Below, in pieces: positions 28,374-35,615 of a stretch of DNA of 39,641 nt. The stretch covers positions 1-39,641 of the forward strand of contig NZ_JAQGLK010000032.1 of NCBI RefSeq assembly GCF_028292925.1, in the 5' to 3' direction. Every line of letters begins with the position of its first letter. The first letter of the stretch is position 1. This DNA is from Sphingomonas bacterium (lineage in GTDB: Bacteria > Pseudomonadota > Alphaproteobacteria > Sphingomonadales > Sphingomonadaceae). The notes beneath the pieces were generated by a model that was not told the DNA's origin, did no database searches, and was given only the letters and a program-made list of their open reading frames with translations. The position numbers were made by a program, and so were the translations under genes.

Positions 28374-29209
28374 GCGCCCAGATGGACGACACCCCGCCGC
28401 TTCGCCTGCTGATCTCGGATGTCGACGGTACGTTGGTACGCAACGACAAGTCGCTGGCCGATGCGACCGTCGCCGCCGTCTCCAATGCCGTCGCCGCCGG
28501 CTTGCCGGTCACGCTGATAAGTGCGCGGCCGCCCTCCGGAATGTACTGGATCGCGGATCGCCTGGGGCTGGCCGGGCCGTTCGGCGCGTTCAACGGCGGC
28601 GTCCTGTTCCGGCGCGACCGGACGGTGATCGCGCGCCACTGCATCGACCCGCAGGTCTGTGAGACGGTGCTGGCGCTGATCCGGGAGGCCGGGATAACCT
28701 GCTGGCTGTTTGCCGGCGATCAATGGCTGTCGAGCAACGACAGCGATCCGCACATTCCGCGCGAAGTGAAATCCGTGAACATCCAACCGATCATCACCGA
28801 CGACTTTGGCGATCGGCTGGGCCGGATCGACAAGATTGTCGGGGTAAGCGACGACGCCGATCTCCTCATCGATCTGGAGGCGCGGGCGATCGCGGCCGTG
28901 GGAGGGCGCGCCACGATCGCCCGGTCCCAGCCTTACTATCTGGACATCACCGCCGCGGTTGCGAACAAGGGCGACGGGGTCTCCTTCCTGGCGAATGCCT
29001 TCGGGGTGCCGCTGGCGCAGGTGGCCGTGATCGGCGACCAGGCGAACGACCTGCCGATGTTCGCGCGCGCCGGCCTCTCCGTCGCCATGGGGCAGGCCAC
29101 GCCCGAGGTGCAGGCCAGGGCGACGCTGACGACCGTGGGCAACGATGAGGACGGGGTGGCCGCGGCGATCGCCGAAATCATCCTGCCGCGCTTTACCGGC
29201 CGCACATAG
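28370..29209 (+). CDS. HAD-superfamily phosphatase (Cof/IIB type)
   Basis: A 279-residue hydrolase with the HAD nucleophile motif SDVDGTLV, with nucleophile Asp17 and Asp19. Motif II (LISARPPSG) follows, then a large type-IIB cap (about 85-190). Lys and the acidic motif are in NKGDGVSFLANAFGVP and VIGDQANDLPMF. Such proteins dephosphorylate sugar phosphates or related small molecules in the cytoplasm. It lies between zwf (ATGA overlap with its stop) and pgl (22-bp gap). That placement suggests a substrate among pentose or hexose phosphates, or a repair role for a by-product, but none can be named from the sequence. Confidence 0.85.
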   Translation: MSAQMDDTPPLRLLISDVDGTLVRNDKSLADATVAAVSNAVAAGLPVTLISARPPSGMYWIADRLGLAGPFGAFNGGVLFRRDRTVIARHCIDPQVCETVLALIREAGITCWLFAGDQWLSSNDSDPHIPREVKSVNIQPIITDDFGDRLGRIDKIVGVSDDADLLIDLEARAIAAVGGRATIARSQPYYLDITAAVANKGDGVSFLANAFGVPLAQVAVIGDQANDLPMFARAGLSVAMGQATPEVQARATLTTVGNDEDGVAAAIAEIILPRFTGRT

Positions 29210-29231
29210 CTTCTGGATCGGAGACGCTGGA

Positions 29232-29933
29232 ATGGCGGAGATCAGGTGGCACCGCTACGACGATGCGCAGGGGATGGCGGCCGCCGCTGCGGACTATGTC
29301 GCGGCGGCGATCTGCGCCGCGGTAGGCGCGCGCGGCGCGGCGACGCTGGCGGTGCCCGGCGGCAAAACCCCGATCCCGATCTTCGAGAAGCTGGCGGTGG
29401 CGCCGGGGATCGACTGGGGGCAGATCGTGCTGCTGCCGACCGACGACAGGCTGGTGGCCGAGGACGACATGCTCAGCAACCTGCGCCTCCTTCGCTCGGC
29501 GCTGGGCGGCACGGGCGCGCGCATCGTCCCGCTGACCAGCACGGACGCGCTCGATCCGCTGCCCGCCGTCGCCTTTGCGGAGCGCGCGCTTGCCGGGATC
29601 CGCTGGCCTATCGATCTCCTGTGGCTGGGGGTGGGCGGGGACGGACATACCGGATCGATCCTGCCGGGGCCGGACTTCTCGGCCGCGCTTGGCGCCGACA
29701 CGCTCGCCGCCGCCGTCACGCCCGATCCGCTCCCGGCAGAGGCGCCGGTTGCGCGCGTAACGCTCACCCGCCGGGCGATGGTGCAGACGCGCCTTGCGAT
29801 GCTTACGATCAGCGGCACCGCGAAGCGCGACGTGCTGGAACAGGCGATCGCGCAAGGGGCTGGGTCCGGTACGGCAATCGGGGCGGTGATCGCGGCGATG
29901 CCGGTGCCGATCGACCTGTTCTGGAGCCCATGA
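29232..29933 (+). CDS. pgl: 6-phosphogluconolactonase
   Basis: A 233-residue enzyme of the DevB/Pgl type that opens 6-phosphoglucono-1,5-lactone to 6-phosphogluconate. Characteristic segments are LAVPGGKTPIPIFE near the start, LLPTDDRLVAEDDMLSN, and GVGGDGHTGSILPG with the catalytic His. Start ATG 29232 has GGAG at 29220-29223. It follows the HAD gene by 22 bp, and its stop overlaps the rpiA ATG by 4 bp. It catalyses the step between zwf and gnd. Confidence 0.92.
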   Translation: MAEIRWHRYDDAQGMAAAAADYVAAAICAAVGARGAATLAVPGGKTPIPIFEKLAVAPGIDWGQIVLLPTDDRLVAEDDMLSNLRLLRSALGGTGARIVPLTSTDALDPLPAVAFAERALAGIRWPIDLLWLGVGGDGHTGSILPGPDFSAALGADTLAAAVTPDPLPAEAPVARVTLTRRAMVQTRLAMLTISGTAKRDVLEQAIAQGAGSGTAIGAVIAAMPVPIDLFWSP

Positions 29934-30637
29934 GCGGCGCGAGGGCCGATCTCGACCGCGAGAAGGCCGCCGCCGCGCGTGCCGCCGTGGCGGAAGTGCG
30001 GGACGGGATGATCGTGGGCATCGGCACCGGCAGCACCGTTGCCTTCGCCATCGCGGCGCTGGCCGAACGCTGCGCGCAAGGCCTGCGGGTGACAGGGGTG
30101 GCCACATCGCTGCGAAGCGACGCGATCGCGCGGGCGGCCGGGATCGCGATGATCGACTTTGCCGATCGTGCCACGGTCGATCTCGCCATCGACGGCGTCG
30201 ACGAGATCGACGGACGCCTTCGGGCGATCAAGGGCGCGGGGGGAGCGATGCTGCGCGAAAAGATCGTCGCCGCGGCCGCCCCCCGGATGATCGCCATCGC
30301 CGACAGCCGCAAGCTGGTCGATCGGCTGGGCCAGGCGCCCCTGCCGGTGGAGGTTCTACCGTTCGCGCGCCGTTTCGTGCAGCGCCGGATCGAGGAGCTC
30401 GGCGGTGCGCCGCACATGCGCGAGGATGCGGCGGGATCGCCCTACCGCACCGATCAGGGCAATGGCGTGCTCGATTGCGGGTTCGGGCGGATCCACGCTG
30501 CCGCGGAACTTGCTGCGGGCCTTTCGGCAATCCCCGGTATCATGGGCCACGGCCTGTTCGTTGGTGAGATCGACGCGCTCTACGTCGGTCGCGGCGATAC
30601 GGCCGAATACCGCGAACGGCCGAACCGCCCCGGCTAG
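29930..30637 (+). CDS. rpiA: Ribose-5-phosphate isomerase A
   Basis: A 235-residue RpiA-type enzyme interconverting ribulose-5-phosphate and ribose-5-phosphate. Motifs are GIGTGSTVAFAI (30-41, phosphate binding), DLAIDGVDEID with the catalytic Asp, and IKGAGGAMLREK with Glu and Lys. It starts at ATG 29930, overlapping the pgl stop. It is the last gene of the operon and faces the cytochrome gene across only 16 bp. I saw no rpe (ribulose-5-phosphate 3-epimerase) in the window. Confidence 0.93.
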   Translation: MSGARADLDREKAAAARAAVAEVRDGMIVGIGTGSTVAFAIAALAERCAQGLRVTGVATSLRSDAIARAAGIAMIDFADRATVDLAIDGVDEIDGRLRAIKGAGGAMLREKIVAAAAPRMIAIADSRKLVDRLGQAPLPVEVLPFARRFVQRRIEELGGAPHMREDAAGSPYRTDQGNGVLDCGFGRIHAAAELAAGLSAIPGIMGHGLFVGEIDALYVGRGDTAEYRERPNRPG

Positions 30638-30653
30638 ACGCCGGAGCCTGCGA

Positions 30654-31232
30654 TCAGCGCGGATCGTGGTTCTTGGCCTCGACCGCTTCGACGAACGCCT
30701 TCTGCTCCGGATACCAGAATTCGAGGTGGCAGGTCTCGCAAACCCCATCCAGCCCGTTGAGCAACGCACCGGCCTTCGGCGCATCCTTCAGCTTTGCCGC
30801 ATCGGCCAGGCTTACCGCATGTACCATCAGCGCATCCGCGAGCGAGCGGTAGACGGCGGGATCGCGCGCGATGTGGCCCTGGATCGCCGCCGGGGAGGGC
30901 GCGCCGGGCGTGCCCTCGTCGGCGATCTTCACCCCCTGGCGGGTGACGACCACCGGGTTCAGCGCGCTCAGTTCCTTGGCATGCGCCGCCATCCGTTCGG
31001 ACGATTCCTGCAGTTCCTGCCAGCTCCTGGCCGTCATCTTCGCGGGATCGAGCGAGGCGGAATCGTCGATCGCGGCATTGCCGATGGCCCAGATCTTGTC
31101 AGCCTCGACGTCGATCTTCCGCGTCATCATCTCGTGAAGCGTCGGAACCGGCGCGACCTTCGCCTCCTCCTTCGGTGACGAACATGCGCCGGCCAGTAGC
31201 ATCGCCGTCAACCAGAACTCTCTGCGTACCAT
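30654..31232 (-). CDS. Putative c'-like cytochrome lipoprotein
   Basis: A 192-residue exported protein. The N-terminus has basic residues, a hydrophobic core and a lipobox-like LAGAC (Cys17). Long amphipathic helices follow, and a single heme c motif CETCH (164-168) sits 24 residues from the C-terminus. A C-terminal CxxCH on a four-helix layout is what cytochrome c' shows. It would sit in the periplasm, tethered to a membrane. Start ATG 31232 was picked for its AGAGGG ribosome site and signal peptide; a longer frame adds an Arg-rich non-signal stretch. It lies downstream of the yjfKLM arm on the same strand with a 159-bp gap. Confidence 0.72.
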   Translation of the reverse strand: MVRREFWLTAMLLAGACSSPKEEAKVAPVPTLHEMMTRKIDVEADKIWAIGNAAIDDSASLDPAKMTARSWQELQESSERMAAHAKELSALNPVVVTRQGVKIADEGTPGAPSPAAIQGHIARDPAVYRSLADALMVHAVSLADAAKLKDAPKAGALLNGLDGVCETCHLEFWYPEQKAFVEAVEAKNHDPR

Positions 31233-31344
31233 TTCAAACCCTCTGCGCCTTCGACACCGATGGGGTGCCGCGGTTCTTCGACCATGCTGGTGCCGTCGAT
31301 CCGGAATGGGGGGAGCCGCGGGCGGCGGCAAGTTATGAACGGTT

Positions 31345-31369
31345 GGCGTTACCCCGCGTAACGTTACGC
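31345..31369. promoter_or_regulatory. 14-bp perfect palindrome with adjacent half-site between DUF1190 and cytochrome genes
   Basis: GCGTAACGTTACGC at 31356-31369 is a perfect palindrome. A nearby GCGTTAC (31346-31352) can pair with GTAACG (31358-31363). It sits about 22 bp after the DUF1190 stop and about 125 bp upstream of the cytochrome start. It may be an operator for the cytochrome or a hairpin ending the DUF1190 transcript. Confidence 0.35.
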
Positions 31370-31391
31370 CCGCCCGCGCCGTTCGCTTCGA

Positions 31392-31952
31392 TCAGCCGCC
31401 GAACCCGCGGCTGCCGAAGCCGCCGCCGAATCCGCCGCGTGAGATCACCGCGCTGCGGGATTGCACGCGCGCGGGCGCCGAGGCGTTGGGGTTGAACGCG
31501 TCCGATCCGATCCGGGTACGGCCGGACACATAATCGCGGCTGATGCGCCCGCCCGCGCCGCCATAATAATCGCCGTTGCGATCACGGTACATCGGCGCGC
31601 CGCGATAGCCGCCGCCCATGTTGCTCAGCGCCTGCCCGACGATGAAGCCGGTCAGCAGCGGGGTGAAGAAGCTGCCATTGTTCCGCGGCACGCACTGGGC
31701 CACGCCATATTGCTCCTCGCAGGTCTGGCGATCGCCGAAGCGGGGGGCGTTGGCCTCGTTCGCCTTCTGCGCCTGCGCATAGGCGGTGTCGCATTCGGAT
31801 GCGGGGATCGCACCCGCCGCGCGGCATTCGGCGACGCTGGTGTAGCTGACCGCGTCGACCGGCTTGCCGCCGACATCGCCCTCGCACGCGGTCAGCGCGA
31901 TGCCGGTGCCGGCCATCAGCGAAGTGAGGACGATCGTGCGGGATCGCTTCAT
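31392..31952 (-). CDS. yjfM: DUF1190 lipoprotein (YjfM/YgiB-like)
   Basis: A 186-residue lipoprotein with signal and lipobox LTAC (Cys23). The middle part carries two cysteine pairs: AECRAAGAIPASECDTAYA, then QTCEEQYGVAQCVPRN. A tyrosine/glycine stretch and a glycine-rich end follow, and the last two residues are Gly-Gly. E. coli YjfM and YgiB have the same plan and are encoded near a glutathionylspermidine-synthase-like gene (YjfC or YgiC), as here. The protein should reside in the envelope. Start ATG 31952 has GAGGGG overlapping the upstream stop. The function is not established. Confidence 0.8.
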   Translation of the reverse strand: MKRSRTIVLTSLMAGTGIALTACEGDVGGKPVDAVSYTSVAECRAAGAIPASECDTAYAQAQKANEANAPRFGDRQTCEEQYGVAQCVPRNNGSFFTPLLTGFIVGQALSNMGGGYRGAPMYRDRNGDYYGGAGGRISRDYVSGRTRIGSDAFNPNASAPARVQSRSAVISRGGFGGGFGSRGFGG

Positions 31953-31965
31953 CGATCTGTTCCCC

Positions 31966-32379
31966 TCAGGCGCTCAGGCAGGCGGCGTTGAGCAGGCCGA
32001 CGCCGAGCGAGATGCTGGCCATATAGATCGCCGCGGCATTCTCGCCCCGGACGATGCGATCCCCGAAATCGGGCATGACGATTCGCCGAACGATCGTGAA
32101 CGCGACGATCTGGATCACCCCGGCGATCAGCGCCCACAGCGCGAACTCGACCAGGCTGACGGTATGCTCCAGCGCGGAGGCCAGCACCAGGATGTACCCG
32201 AGCAGCGCCGCGCCGAGCGTGATCGCGGCGGCGACATTGCCTTCGCGGATCAGCGTCCGCTCATGATAGGGCGTTGCCGCCTGGTAGATGATCTTGAACA
32301 GGATCGCGAACAGCCCCGCCGCGACGAATGCGAGGAGGAAGGCCGTGATGCCGGCCTGAAATCCGTAGGTATCGATCAT
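31966..32379 (-). CDS. yjfL: DUF350 membrane protein (YjfL-like)
   Basis: A 137-residue inner-membrane protein of about four helices. The helices lie around AGITAFLLAFVAAGLFAILF, AAITLGAALLGYILVLASA, ALWALIAGVIQIVAFTIV and the C-terminal AAIYMASISLGVGLLNA. The central loop (YHERTLIREGN) and the MPDFGDRIVRGENAAA segment are typical of DUF350. Start ATG 32379 is preceded by AAGGGGG. It lies 10 bp after DUF2491 and 13 bp before DUF1190, so the three are one operon. The family is associated with PspA-like and ATP-grasp genes in many genomes. Confidence 0.82.
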   Translation of the reverse strand: MIDTYGFQAGITAFLLAFVAAGLFAILFKIIYQAATPYHERTLIREGNVAAAITLGAALLGYILVLASALEHTVSLVEFALWALIAGVIQIVAFTIVRRIVMPDFGDRIVRGENAAAIYMASISLGVGLLNAACLSA

Positions 32380-32389
32380 GGTGCCCCCT

Positions 32390-33028
32390 TCACGCCCGGA
32401 ATTCGCCGAGTTCGAGTGCGACGCCGAGCATGATCTCGAACGAGACCTCGCCCGCTTCGCTTTCCTGGTCGATCGCGAGCAGCAGCTCGCCGCCATTGTC
32501 GTCCAGCGGGCGGCCGAACAGCATCGACGTCTGGAAGATCCGGCGATCGACGATGCCGTCGCGATCGTCGTGCAGGTCTTCCCAAAACGTCACCGGCTCC
32601 TGGCTCTCCGCTTCATCGCCGAACCAGAAGCGGCGATATTCCGGCAGCCCTTCGGCCGTGAAGGTGCGCGCGCTGAGCCGCTGGCGCCATGCCGGCCGCT
32701 CCCACGGCGTGCTCGGATACTTGCTCTCCCACGGGGCGAAGAGCGTCACGTCCGTCACGTCCTGCCCGGCGGCATCGTTCGACACGGCCTGGAACATGAC
32801 GTCCTCGTCTGTGTAGAAGCGGTGGACGTAGCCGCCGTCGTTCAGCTTGATGACACCCTGTGCCACGATCTGCAGCGTATCGCCGTCGAAGGGAAAGTGC
32901 AGATCCGCGCCGAAGCGCCGCCACGCCAGCGGATCGAGCACGACCGATCGGCCGAGTGTCACGTTGCGCACGATCGGCAGGGTGCTGCCGCCAAGCGCCT
33001 GTTTGCGGCCGAAGAGACGATCGAACAT
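32390..33028 (-). CDS. yjfK: DUF2491 protein (YjfK-like)
   Basis: A 212-residue soluble protein. It starts MFDRLFGRK, continues through a beta-rich body (VVLDPLAWRRFGADLHFPFDG, HRFYTDEDVMFQAVS, TLFAPWESKYPST), and ends in an acidic region before the C-terminus. This matches DUF2491, encoded by E. coli yjfK. No signal peptide and no catalytic motif are seen. I took ATG 33028; upstream in-frame residues are low-complexity and lack a good ribosome site, and the site here (CGGGG) is itself modest. It is the first gene of the minus arm and diverges from yjfI. Confidence 0.8.
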   Translation of the reverse strand: MFDRLFGRKQALGGSTLPIVRNVTLGRSVVLDPLAWRRFGADLHFPFDGDTLQIVAQGVIKLNDGGYVHRFYTDEDVMFQAVSNDAAGQDVTDVTLFAPWESKYPSTPWERPAWRQRLSARTFTAEGLPEYRRFWFGDEAESQEPVTFWEDLHDDRDGIVDRRIFQTSMLFGRPLDDNGGELLLAIDQESEAGEVSFEIMLGVALELGEFRA

Positions 33029-33086
33029 GCGAACCCCGCGAAGCGATCCCCCGACATAGGGCAATCCGTCGCGCGGCACAAAGCCC

Positions 33087-33130
33087 CGGCCACGCTTTAC
33101 GGCCAAGCTTTCAGTGCCCGGCCAAGCTTT
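33087..33130. repeat. Three direct 12-bp repeats in the yjfK/yjfI divergent promoter
   Basis: CGGCCACGCTTT (33087-33098), CGGCCAAGCTTT (33100-33111) and CGGCCAAGCTTT (33119-33130) are in the same orientation; the second and third are identical, and the first differs at one base. Their spacing (13 and 19 bases, start to start) is irregular. They lie 59 bp upstream of yjfK and 77 bp upstream of yjfI. This is a plausible array of regulator-binding sites controlling both arms; no regulator gene is nearby. Confidence 0.6.
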
Positions 33131-33207
33131 GTCGCAAAAGGGGGCGGTGGCACGCGTGGCGGAACCCTATATGAAGCAGACTGGAAACCGCGAAGGGATC
33201 GGATGGC

Positions 33208-33645
33208 ATGGCGGATATTGCGTGGACGGTGCGGACGCTGAAGGCCGCGCTCGACGGCTGCGAAGCGGTGCGGGCCGGCGAGTTCAGCGCGCGCATCGTG
33301 GAGGGTGCGGAGCCCGTCCTGCTCGTCACCATGCACCAGCATGGCGATCTGGAAGCATTCGTGACCGTCAGCGAGGAGCAGATCGCCGCATCGGTGCTGC
33401 TGTGGCCGTGCGACGAGCAGCCGGATCGCGAACGGTTCAACGAGTTCCTGTTGAAGGCGCAGAAGCTGGTGCCGCTTTCCAATTTCGGCATCGCCACCGT
33501 CGGCGAGCGCGATTTCTACGAATTGTTCGGGGAGTTGGCGACGACCACCTCGCTCGATACGATCGTGATCGAACTGCGAACGTTGGCCGAGAATGCGATG
33601 GAAGCCGCGACCGACCTGCGCGACGCCTTCGCGTCCGACGCCTGA
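33208..33645 (+). CDS. yjfI: DUF2170 protein (YjfI-like)
   Basis: A 145-residue cytoplasmic protein. The N-terminal part has WTVRTLKAALDGC and ILLVTMHQHGDLEAFVTVSEEQI-type strands. The middle contains LLKAQKLVPLSNFGI followed by GERDFYELFGELA, and the C-terminal helix is acidic. This is the DUF2170 pattern found beside PspA homologues. ATG 33208 follows AAGGGA. It is the first gene of the plus arm, 28 bp before the PspA gene, and likely works with it. The biochemical role is unknown. Confidence 0.82.
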   Translation: MADIAWTVRTLKAALDGCEAVRAGEFSARIVEGAEPVLLVTMHQHGDLEAFVTVSEEQIAASVLLWPCDEQPDRERFNEFLLKAQKLVPLSNFGIATVGERDFYELFGELATTTSLDTIVIELRTLAENAMEAATDLRDAFASDA

Positions 33646-33673
33646 CACCACCCCGAAGCCCGGAAGAGAGATC

Positions 33674-34402
33674 ATGGCCATCTGGAGCAAGCTTTTCACC
33701 CTCGGGCGCGCCGGCGCGCATGAGGCGAGCACCGCGATCGTCGACAGGAATGCGCTGCGGATCCTGGACCAGGAGATCCGCGATGCCGATACCGCCCAGG
33801 GCAAGGCGCGCGACGACCTTGCCGGGCTCGTCGCGCGGCGGCGGATCCTGGAGCAGGAGGTAGACAGCTTTCAGGCGCAGGTAGCGAAATACGAGGCGTC
33901 GGCCCGCGTCGCGGTCGACAAGGGCAACATGGATCTCGCCCGCCAGGTCGCGCAGCGCATCGCGGATCTGGAGCAGGATATTACGATCAAGGCACCCCAG
34001 ATCGCCGACATGCGTGCGGCAGAGGACCAGATCCACACCGCGATCGCCGCGACCGATCGCAAGATCGAGCAGCTCCGCCGCGAGGTGGACGTCGTCAAGG
34101 TCAACGAATCCGTCCAGAAGGCGCAGGCTACCGTCGCCGCCAGCACGGCGGGCAGCTCGATCGGATCGGCAGCGCAGAGCCTGGCGCGCATCCGCGAGCG
34201 GCAGATGATCCGCGGCGAGAAGATCCGTGCGGCGGGCGAACTGGAGGATCGTCGCACCGGCGCCGACCTGGACGAGCAGCTGCGTCTCGCCGGCATCCTG
34301 CCCGGCCAGTCCTCCGCCGACGACGTGCTCGCCCGGCTGAGCGCGCCCAAGCCGACGCTGCAGATCGAGCAGCGCGACGATTCAAAGACCGGCGAGGGCT
34401 GA
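33674..34402 (+). CDS. yjfJ: PspA/IM30 family protein (YjfJ-like)
   Basis: A 242-residue protein that is nearly all alpha-helix and coiled coil from about residue 25 to 170. The start MAIWSKLFTLGRAGAHEA is the amphipathic membrane-touching helix of PspA/IM30/Vipp1 proteins. Many charged heptads follow (LEQEVDSFQAQVAKYEASAR). The C-terminal third is less regular. Such proteins polymerise on membranes to limit leakage. GGAAGAG precedes ATG 33674. It lies between yjfI and the ATP-grasp gene, 6 bp from the latter. No PspF-type activator or sigma-54 promoter was found. Confidence 0.88.
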   Translation: MAIWSKLFTLGRAGAHEASTAIVDRNALRILDQEIRDADTAQGKARDDLAGLVARRRILEQEVDSFQAQVAKYEASARVAVDKGNMDLARQVAQRIADLEQDITIKAPQIADMRAAEDQIHTAIAATDRKIEQLRREVDVVKVNESVQKAQATVAASTAGSSIGSAAQSLARIRERQMIRGEKIRAAGELEDRRTGADLDEQLRLAGILPGQSSADDVLARLSAPKPTLQIEQRDDSKTGEG

Positions 34403-34408
34403 GGGCCC

Positions 34409-35611
34409 GTGCGGCGCGTGGCGCTCACCCCCCGGGAAGGCTGGCGGCAGCAGGCCGATGCGATCGGCTTCGTCTATCACGACACCGCCGGCGAACCCTA
34501 TTGGGACGAGAGCGCCGCCTACGCCTTCACGCTCCGCGAGATCGAGGAGGATATCGAGCCGGTTGCCGAGCAGCTCCACGCCATGTGCCTGGATCTCGTT
34601 TCCGATGTGGTGGCCAGCCAGGAGCTGATGGAGCGGCTGGCGATCCCGGCCGAGCATCGCGACTTCGTGGCCGATGCGTGGAAGACGCGGCAGCCTTCGC
34701 TCTACGGCCGGTTCGATCTGGCCTATGACGGGCAGGGGCCAGCCAAGCTCTACGAATACAACGCCGACACCCCGACATCGGTGTTCGAATGCGCGACCTT
34801 TCAGTGGATCTGGTTGGAGGAGAGTATCGCCGCGGGCGCGCTGCCCGCGGATGCGGACCAGTTCAACAGCCTGTTCGAAAAGCTGCGCGAGCGGTTTCGC
34901 ACGATCTTTCCGGGCGGCGGCTTCGTCCACTTCGCGGCCGATCCCGGCGCGATCGAGGACCGGCAGACGGTCCGCTTCTTCGAGGATCTCGCCACCCAGG
35001 CCGGCATCGAGCCGAAGTTCGTCGGCATGCGCGATATCGGGCTGAACGCCGATGGCCGGTTCATCGACGATGACGGGTTCGAGCTGCAGGCCGCATTCAA
35101 GCTCTACCCGTGGGAGTTCATGCTCCGCGAACCCTATGCCGCCAACCTTCGGCAGGCTGCGGTGCGCTGGATCGAGCCGGCATGGAAGGCGATCCTGTCG
35201 AACAAGGGCATCCTGCCCCTGCTGTGGGCGCGGCACCCCGGCCATCCCAATCTGCTGCCGGCCTTCTTCGACGACGATCCGGCCGCCGCGTCCCTCGGCC
35301 CCGATCACGTCCGCAAGCCGCTCTTCTCGCGCGAAGGGGCGAACGTGGCCGTCGTCCGCGGCGGGCATGCCGATCCCGTCCTCGATCAGGGTTACGGCGA
35401 GGAGGGGCATATCCGGCAGGCGATCCACATGGCCCCGCTGTTCGATGGCAACCACGCCGTGATCGGCGCCTGGATCGTCGGCGACGAAGCCGCCGGGATC
35501 GGCGTGCGCGAGGATCGCTCCGCCGTCACCCGCAATACAGCGCGGTTCGTGCCGCATTTCATCGATGGTGCCACCCGGCACGCGAACACCAACTTCCCAC
35601 GATCGGAGTAG
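34409..35611 (+). CDS. yjfC: Glutathionylspermidine synthase-like ATP-grasp ligase (YjfC/YgiC-like)
   Basis: A 400-residue protein matching the C-terminal synthetase half of glutathionylspermidine synthase but without the N-terminal amidase. Recognisable parts are PSLYGRFDLAYDG, LYEYNADTPTS (about 114-124, with Glu116 and Asn118), FKLYPWEFM, and NKGILPLLWARHPGHPNLLPA (265 onward) in the ATP-grasp core. The family joins an amine to a carboxylate using ATP. For YjfC/YgiC homologues the true substrate is not established, and a peptide or protein tail is possible. It begins at GTG 34409; a second GTG at 34418 is less well placed. It is followed by the aconitase-X gene after 4 bp. Confidence 0.85.
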   Translation: MRRVALTPREGWRQQADAIGFVYHDTAGEPYWDESAAYAFTLREIEEDIEPVAEQLHAMCLDLVSDVVASQELMERLAIPAEHRDFVADAWKTRQPSLYGRFDLAYDGQGPAKLYEYNADTPTSVFECATFQWIWLEESIAAGALPADADQFNSLFEKLRERFRTIFPGGGFVHFAADPGAIEDRQTVRFFEDLATQAGIEPKFVGMRDIGLNADGRFIDDDGFELQAAFKLYPWEFMLREPYAANLRQAAVRWIEPAWKAILSNKGILPLLWARHPGHPNLLPAFFDDDPAAASLGPDHVRKPLFSREGANVAVVRGGHADPVLDQGYGEEGHIRQAIHMAPLFDGNHAVIGAWIVGDEAAGIGVREDRSAVTRNTARFVPHFIDGATRHANTNFPRSE

Positions 35612-35615
35612 CGAC

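Noticed and set aside
33141-33173. Possible sigma-54 promoter (TGGCACG) upstream of yjfI, expected for Psp-type genes
   Set aside because: The -12 element is missing: the bases following at the correct distance do not contain the required GC/TTGC pattern, and no PspF gene is near.
33168-33173. TATATG as a -10 box for yjfI
   Set aside because: No matching -35 hexamer lies 16-18 bases upstream, so the assignment would rest on a single hexamer.
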